NCBI GenBank assembly: GCA_026125925.1
Contig: JAHCKF010000126.1
Coordinates: forward strand, 1 to 8,678
Reading direction: 5' to 3'
Origin: Pseudolabrys sp.
GTDB lineage: Bacteria > Pseudomonadota > Alphaproteobacteria > Rhizobiales > Xanthobacteraceae
DNA: 8,678 nt
The position numbers and the translations under genes are program-made. This document shows, one piece after another, positions 5,186 through 8,678 of the stretch. Numbering within the stretch: the first letter of the stretch is position 1; each line of letters opens with the position of its first letter. Under the pieces are notes generated by a model. It saw only the letters and a program-made list of their open reading frames with translations, was not told the DNA's origin and ran no database searches.

Positions 5186-6388
5186 ATGCGGCTAGACATT
5201 CCGACTTTGGCGGTGGTGACGGTCTTCGTCACCGCGCTGCTCGGCGCCTTGCTCCTGTTCGCGGGCTTGCAGAACCGCGCACTGCGCGCGCCGGTCACCT
5301 GGGGCCTTGCCTTCCTGCTGTGCGCCATCGGCACGGCGCTGGTCGCGGTGCGCGGGATGGTGCCGGACTGGCTGTCGATCCAGTTCGCCAATGTCCTGGT
5401 GCTGGTCGGTCTGGGCCTGATCTGGCTCGGCGCGCGTCAGTTCGACGGCCGGGAGACGCGGCCGGTCATGGTCGCGATCGCGCCGGCGCTCTGGCTCGCG
5501 GCCTGCACCGTTCCGGACATTGTCGCCGACATCAATGCGCGGACCATCGTCGCGTCGGCCCTGGCGGCCGGTGTTGCCTTTGCCGCCGGCGCCGAGATCT
5601 GGCGCGGCCGCGCCGAGCCGCTGCTGTCGCGCTGGCCCACGGTCGTCACGCTCGCCGTCTATGCCGGCGTGATGTTCGCGCGCGTGCCGCTGACCTACAT
5701 GCTGCCGCAGCCTGCCGGCGCCTATCATTTGACGGCGAGCGCGCTCTATCCCTCGCTGTCCTTCGGCACGCTGCTGTTCGCGGTGGTGCTGGCCTTCCTG
5801 CTGCTCAACATGACCAAGGAGCGCAGCGAACTGCGGCACAAGACCGCGGCCCTGGTCGATTCGCTCACGGGCGTCGCCAACCGCCGCGCCTTCCTCGCCG
5901 GCGCACAGCGCCTCGCCGCGCAGCAGCGCAGCGACGGCACGGTGCTTGCGATGCTGCTGTTCGACCTCGATCATTTCAAGTCGATCAACGACCGGCTCGG
6001 TCACGCCGCCGGCGACGCAGTGCTCATGAACTTCGCCGCGACGGCGATCCGCTCGCTGGGTGAGGGGGCCCTGTTCGGCCGCATCGGCGGTGAGGAATTC
6101 GGAGCCGTCATGCGCGTCAAGGATGGCGGCGAGGCCCGGGCCATCGCCGAGCGGGTGCGCGCCGCCTTCGCCGCCGCCGAGCAGGCCGATGATGTGGTGC
6201 CGACCGTCAGCATCGGCGTGGCGCTGCAGGACGAGGCCACCGTGACGCTGGCCGCGCTGATGGCCGCCGCGGACCGTGCGCTCTATCGCGCCAAGGGCAA
6301 GGGCCGCAACCGCGTCGTCACGGCGGCGTCGGGCATTGCCGACGACGTCGAGGCGCGGGGCTGGCACAGGCTGCCCGCTAGCGCCTGA
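5186..6388 (+). CDS. Membrane diguanylate cyclase (7TM-GGDEF), I-site absent
   Basis: The 400-aa protein has about seven hydrophobic segments (near 8-28, 36-55, 65-83, 92-109, 120-139, 150-173, 188-209), a short linker, and a C-terminal GGDEF domain (about 222-380). The cyclase makes c-di-GMP from two GTP. Catalytic features look intact: DSLTGVANRRAF (225-236), metal-binding Asp in FDLDHFKSIND (259-269), GRIGGEEFGAV (298-308), and ADRALYRAKGKGRNRV (362-377). The inhibitory RxxD site, expected at 292-295, reads GEGA, so product inhibition is probably lost. The membrane part resembles no named sensor domain I know. It shares LDxPTL and WxGxRxFxGR (80-89) with the next gene, a tandem paralogue. 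The ATG at 5186 follows AGGTGGG at modest spacing. The signal sensed is unknown. Confidence 0.93.
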   Translation: MRLDIPTLAVVTVFVTALLGALLLFAGLQNRALRAPVTWGLAFLLCAIGTALVAVRGMVPDWLSIQFANVLVLVGLGLIWLGARQFDGRETRPVMVAIAPALWLAACTVPDIVADINARTIVASALAAGVAFAAGAEIWRGRAEPLLSRWPTVVTLAVYAGVMFARVPLTYMLPQPAGAYHLTASALYPSLSFGTLLFAVVLAFLLLNMTKERSELRHKTAALVDSLTGVANRRAFLAGAQRLAAQQRSDGTVLAMLLFDLDHFKSINDRLGHAAGDAVLMNFAATAIRSLGEGALFGRIGGEEFGAVMRVKDGGEARAIAERVRAAFAAAEQADDVVPTVSIGVALQDEATVTLAALMAAADRALYRAKGKGRNRVVTAASGIADDVEARGWHRLPASA

Positions 6389-6557
6389 GGCGCATTTCCT
6401 CTCGGCAATTTGAATCGAATTCGTGCCGCTGTTGCGTCAAAGCCTGCGGAAGGCCGCAAACCTTTCGCATCATCTGACCTCTATGGTCGCACGTGGTTAT
6501 CGTTCGTCAACGCTGCGAAGGTGAACGTCCGTTATCCTCCCAAGGCCCCATCACGCA

Positions 6558-7814
6558 ATGACTCAAGCGGCCGCTCTCGACTTTCCGACCCTGATCTTCG
6601 CCACCGTTTGTATCGCCGGTTTTCTCGGGATTTTCCTGATCATCAACTGGGTGCAGCAGCGCGACATCACGGCGCTGGCCTGGTGGGGATCTGCCTATCT
6701 GATCGGCGCGGCCTCGATCACCTTGTGGAGCGCGTCCGAACAAATCGTCGATGTGCCGCCGGTCTACGCTCAGGCGCTGATCTTCGTCGCCTGCGGCATG
6801 TTCTGGAACGGCCTGCGGCTGTTTCACGGCCGCGCGATACGGCTCACTTTCTCCTTCGCCGGCGCCGGTGCCTGGCTGGTGCTGACGCAGTGGCCGGGCC
6901 TGGAAGAGGGCAGTCCACACCGCGTCGCGCTCGGCGTCACGATCGTGGCGATCTACACCTTCTTCATGGCCTTCGAGCTCGGTCGCGAGCGGCGCAAATC
7001 GCTCTATTCGCGTGCCGCAGCGGTCGCCGTGCCGCTGCTGCACGCCAGCATCTTCCTGATGCCGTTGGGGTTGCGCGCCTGGTATCCCGACGTGTTCGCG
7101 ACGCGCTGGCAGACCGTGTTCGCTATCGAAACCATGATCTACACCATCGGCACCGCCATCATCGTGTTGCTGATGGTCAAGGACCGCCATGTTCATTTCT
7201 ATCGCAAGGCGGCGACCACGGATCATCTGACGGGACTCCTCAATCGGGGCGCCTTTCTCGAGGCGGCGCGCCGCATGCACGGCGCGCAGAGCGCACGGGG
7301 TGAGCCGGTGACGCTGCTGATGTTCGATCTCGACAAGTTCAAGTCGATCAACGACCGCTTCGGCCATGCCGTCGGCGACAGCGCGCTGAAGACATTCGCC
7401 CGGGTACTGCAGGAATCCACACGCGCCAGCGACGTCGTCGGCCGGCTCGGCGGCGAGGAATTTGTCGCCATGGTGCCCGAGGCGATGGACGATGCCTGCA
7501 TCGTCGCCGAACGTCTGCGCGTCAATTTCCAGGATGCCGGCGTCGTCATCGACGACATCGCCGTGGGTGCGACCGTGAGCAGCGGACTTGCCACTACGTA
7601 CCGGCCGGAAGCCACGCTGGATCAATTGTTGCTGCGCGCCGACGAGGCGCTGTATCGCGCCAAGAGTGGCGGCCGTAACCGCTTCGTCGCTGCCGATGAG
7701 GAGCCGGGCAGCGAGGCGGCTCGGGCGCGCTGGCTCGAGCGCAACAAGCGCGCCGACGGACGGATCGGCCGGTTCGCCGCGCGTCGCGGCCCGCAGCCGG
7801 TGACGGCGACTTAG
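6558..7814 (+). CDS. Membrane diguanylate cyclase (7TM-GGDEF), I-site present
   Basis: The 418-aa protein has the same plan as its upstream neighbour: about seven hydrophobic segments (near 10-32, 37-57, 70-89, 94-112, 121-141, 153-172, 186-207) and a cytoplasmic GGDEF domain (about 217-378). Motifs seen are DHLTGLLNRGAF (222-233), FDLDKFKSINDRFGHAVGD (256-274), GRLGGEEFVAM (295-305), and ADEALYRAKSGGRNRF (361-376). The inhibitory I-site RASD (289-292) sits five residues before GGEEF, the canonical place, so allosteric feedback by c-di-GMP is expected. Residues 380-418 are an Arg/Ala-rich polar tail with no domain I can name. A 169-base gap separates it from the first cyclase, enough for its own promoter, though none was convincing. 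The ATG at 6558 has a poor ribosome site (an AAGG some 12 bases upstream). The N-terminus aligns with the paralogue, which supports this start. Confidence 0.93.
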   Translation: MTQAAALDFPTLIFATVCIAGFLGIFLIINWVQQRDITALAWWGSAYLIGAASITLWSASEQIVDVPPVYAQALIFVACGMFWNGLRLFHGRAIRLTFSFAGAGAWLVLTQWPGLEEGSPHRVALGVTIVAIYTFFMAFELGRERRKSLYSRAAAVAVPLLHASIFLMPLGLRAWYPDVFATRWQTVFAIETMIYTIGTAIIVLLMVKDRHVHFYRKAATTDHLTGLLNRGAFLEAARRMHGAQSARGEPVTLLMFDLDKFKSINDRFGHAVGDSALKTFARVLQESTRASDVVGRLGGEEFVAMVPEAMDDACIVAERLRVNFQDAGVVIDDIAVGATVSSGLATTYRPEATLDQLLLRADEALYRAKSGGRNRFVAADEEPGSEAARARWLERNKRADGRIGRFAARRGPQPVTAT

Positions 7815-7842
7815 CCAGACCGCTGCCGCAACGGAACTTCGG

Positions 7843-7870
7843 TAACGCCTGATTAACCATGCCGGCGTTA
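7843..7870 (+). promoter_or_regulatory. Inverted repeat flanking a TTAACCAT octamer
   Basis: TAACGCC (7843-7849) and GGCGTTA (7864-7870) are perfect 7-bp arms around a 14-base spacer containing TTAACCAT (7853-7860). TTAACCAT resembles the CtrA half-site described in alphaproteobacteria; a full TTAA-N7-TTAA site is not present. The site lies 9 to 37 bases before the ATG at 7880. It may be an operator or promoter element, or a hairpin in the message leader. Confidence 0.35.
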
Positions 7871-7879
7871 GGCTTGGGC

Positions 7880-8125
7880 ATGTCGAGTCCGTCACACCGT
7901 TCGCCTGCCGCCGCCGCCCTGTCGCTCGAAGCCTATGCCGAGCAGGCGCGAATTGCGCTGGCTTGTGCCTATTCGTCGTCGGCAGAATTCGACGCGGCTT
8001 TGATCGCCGAGCGCCGCGCCGCCGGCGTCTACGGGCCGAAGCGGCAGCGACGCCAGATGCTGATCGCCGGAGCGGGAGTCGTGGCGGGTCTCGCGGTCGT
8101 CGTCGCGGTTATCCAGCTCTTGTAG
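7880..8125 (+). CDS. Small tail-anchored membrane protein of unknown function
   Basis: An 81-aa protein not matched to any family I know. Residues 1-55 are polar and Ala/Glu/Arg-rich, with a likely helix (LSLEAYAEQARIALACAY, 14-31). A basic patch follows (PKRQRRQ, 53-59), then a single hydrophobic segment (60-81) that runs to the last residue, so the protein should be anchored by its C-terminus with the N-terminus in the cytoplasm. The ATG at 7880 is preferred over ATG 7859: the earlier one lies inside an inverted repeat and has no ribosome site, while TTAGG stands before the later one. The stop codon and final leucine lie in the arm of a palindromic repeat, so the original C-terminus may have been altered. 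It lies 65 bases after the second cyclase gene, on the same strand. A link to c-di-GMP signalling is only positional. Confidence 0.65.
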   Translation: MSSPSHRSPAAAALSLEAYAEQARIALACAYSSSAEFDAALIAERRAAGVYGPKRQRRQMLIAGAGVVAGLAVVVAVIQLL

Positions 8126-8186
8126 CCCGGCTGAAAGCCGGGATAGGTCTGTCCCGGATTGCGCTTCGCTCCATCCGGGCTACAAG
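8119..8186. repeat. 68-bp palindromic repeat between convergent genes
   Basis: CTTGTAGCCCGG (8119-8130) and CCGGGCTACAAG (8175-8186) are perfect 12-bp inverted arms. Inside are two hairpins: CCCGGC-TGAAA-GCCGGG (8126-8142), and CCCGGAT (8153-8159) with ATCCGGG (8173-8179) around a GCGCTTCGC core. Read on the minus strand, the right half is the TAGCCCGGATGGAGCGAAGC-type unit that I recall as a widespread intergenic repeat in proteobacteria. The arms contain the TAG stop codons of both flanking genes. There is no T-tract, so termination through it would depend on structure or Rho. Confidence 0.85.
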
Positions 8187-8678
8187 AAAACCTTCGCCAA
8201 CTCATCCTGAGTTAGAATCCGATACTCACCCTCCGCCAGATCGTCCGGTAGCGCCAGCCCGCCGATGCGGTCCCGCCTCAGCGCCGTGACGTGATTGCCG
8301 ACGGCGGCGAACATGCGCCGCACCTGGTGATAGCGGCCTTCGGTGATGGTGATGAAACCGCGCGCCGGCGATACGGGTTCGAACGTCGCCGGTAGCAACG
8401 GCTTGTCCTCGTTCTCGAGCATCAGCGTACCGGCGGCGAATATCTTCGCCTCATCCCCCCGCAGCGCGCGATCGAGGGTGACGTCGTAGCGTTTGGCGAT
8501 GTTGGACTTCGGCGAGATGATCCGGTGCAGCAGGGCGCCGTCATCGGTGAGCAGCAGCAGCCCGGAAGTGTCCTTGTCGAGACGGCCGATCGTGGACAGC
8601 GCCGGGTTACGCTCGCCCCAGCGCTCGGGCAGCAGCGAATAGACCAGCGGGCCTTGCTCCTTGTGCGAGCAGGTGACG
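8180..8678 (-). CDS. rsuA: 16S rRNA pseudouridine(516) synthase RsuA, partial (5' end outside window)
   Basis: The frame is open from the right edge of the window to the TAG at 8180-8182, giving the C-terminal 165 residues. The start lies beyond the edge; an internal ATG at 8422 is not the start. RsuA isomerises one uridine of 16S rRNA in the small-subunit precursor. The fragment holds VTCSHKEQGPLVY, the catalytic GRLDKDTSGLLLLTDDG (codons around 8536-8586; the first Asp is the nucleophile in the family), SPKSNIAKRYDVTLD, and EGRYHQVRRMFAAVGNHV followed by DRIGG and LAEGEYR. The last blocks match E. coli RsuA much better than RluB or RluE as I remember them. The missing part should be the N-terminal S4-like RNA-binding domain plus the first strand of the catalytic domain. 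The final Leu and stop lie in the arm of an inverted repeat. Confidence 0.92.
   Translation of the reverse strand, partial: VTCSHKEQGPLVYSLLPERWGERNPALSTIGRLDKDTSGLLLLTDDGALLHRIISPKSNIAKRYDVTLDRALRGDEAKIFAAGTLMLENEDKPLLPATFEPVSPARGFITITEGRYHQVRRMFAAVGNHVTALRRDRIGGLALPDDLAEGEYRILTQDELAKVFL

Noticed and set aside
5192..6367. Long antisense open frame (391 codons) opposite the first cyclase gene
   Set aside because: The translation is low-complexity His/Arg/Gln/Gly-rich with no domain, while the plus strand encodes a complete membrane-GGDEF protein. Long antisense frames are expected at this GC content.
6507..7895. Long antisense open frame (462 codons) opposite the second cyclase gene
   Set aside because: Same reasoning: no recognisable family, no ribosome site, and composition typical of a shadow frame. 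The plus strand has all GGDEF motifs.

Overview
The window looks like ordinary chromosome from a GC-rich alphaproteobacterium, most likely Hyphomicrobiales (Bradyrhizobium/Xanthobacteraceae-like). This rests on the L13 and S9 sequences, a DUF3175 protein, palindromic repeats of a type I remember from that group, and the codon bias. The family placement is inference; no rRNA or marker search was possible.

Layout. Positions 149-2795 carry five minus-strand genes, in transcription order: an ECHDC3-type crotonase-fold protein; a small two-helix membrane protein coupled to it by a TGATG overlap; a secreted cysteine-rich mini-protein; a PNPOx-like flavin-fold protein with a C-terminal coiled coil; and a YccU-like CoA-binding Rossmann protein. 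A divergent promoter region (2796-2909) separates them from a plus-strand DUF3175 gene with a very basic N-terminal tail. A 113-bp REP/MITE-like element follows, then a PaaI-type hotdog thioesterase. Next comes the rplM-rpsI operon, with a recognisable promoter, a structured leader containing an intrinsic terminator, and a strong UUCG-loop terminator after rpsI.

Positions 5186-7814 hold two tandem paralogous membrane diguanylate cyclases. They share a seven-helix N-terminal domain but differ at the inhibitory I-site: absent in the first, RASD in the second. A small tail-anchored protein follows, and then a convergent partial rsuA at the right edge. The stop codons of these last two genes both lie in the arms of one inverted repeat.

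No phage, transposase, CRISPR, toxin-antitoxin or defence locus is visible. The points most worth a second look are the attenuator-like terminator in the rplM leader, the repeat that supplies both convergent stop codons, the compensatory base change between the two hairpins of the 113-bp element, and the I-site difference between the tandem cyclases. None of these amounts to a clearly new multi-gene system.
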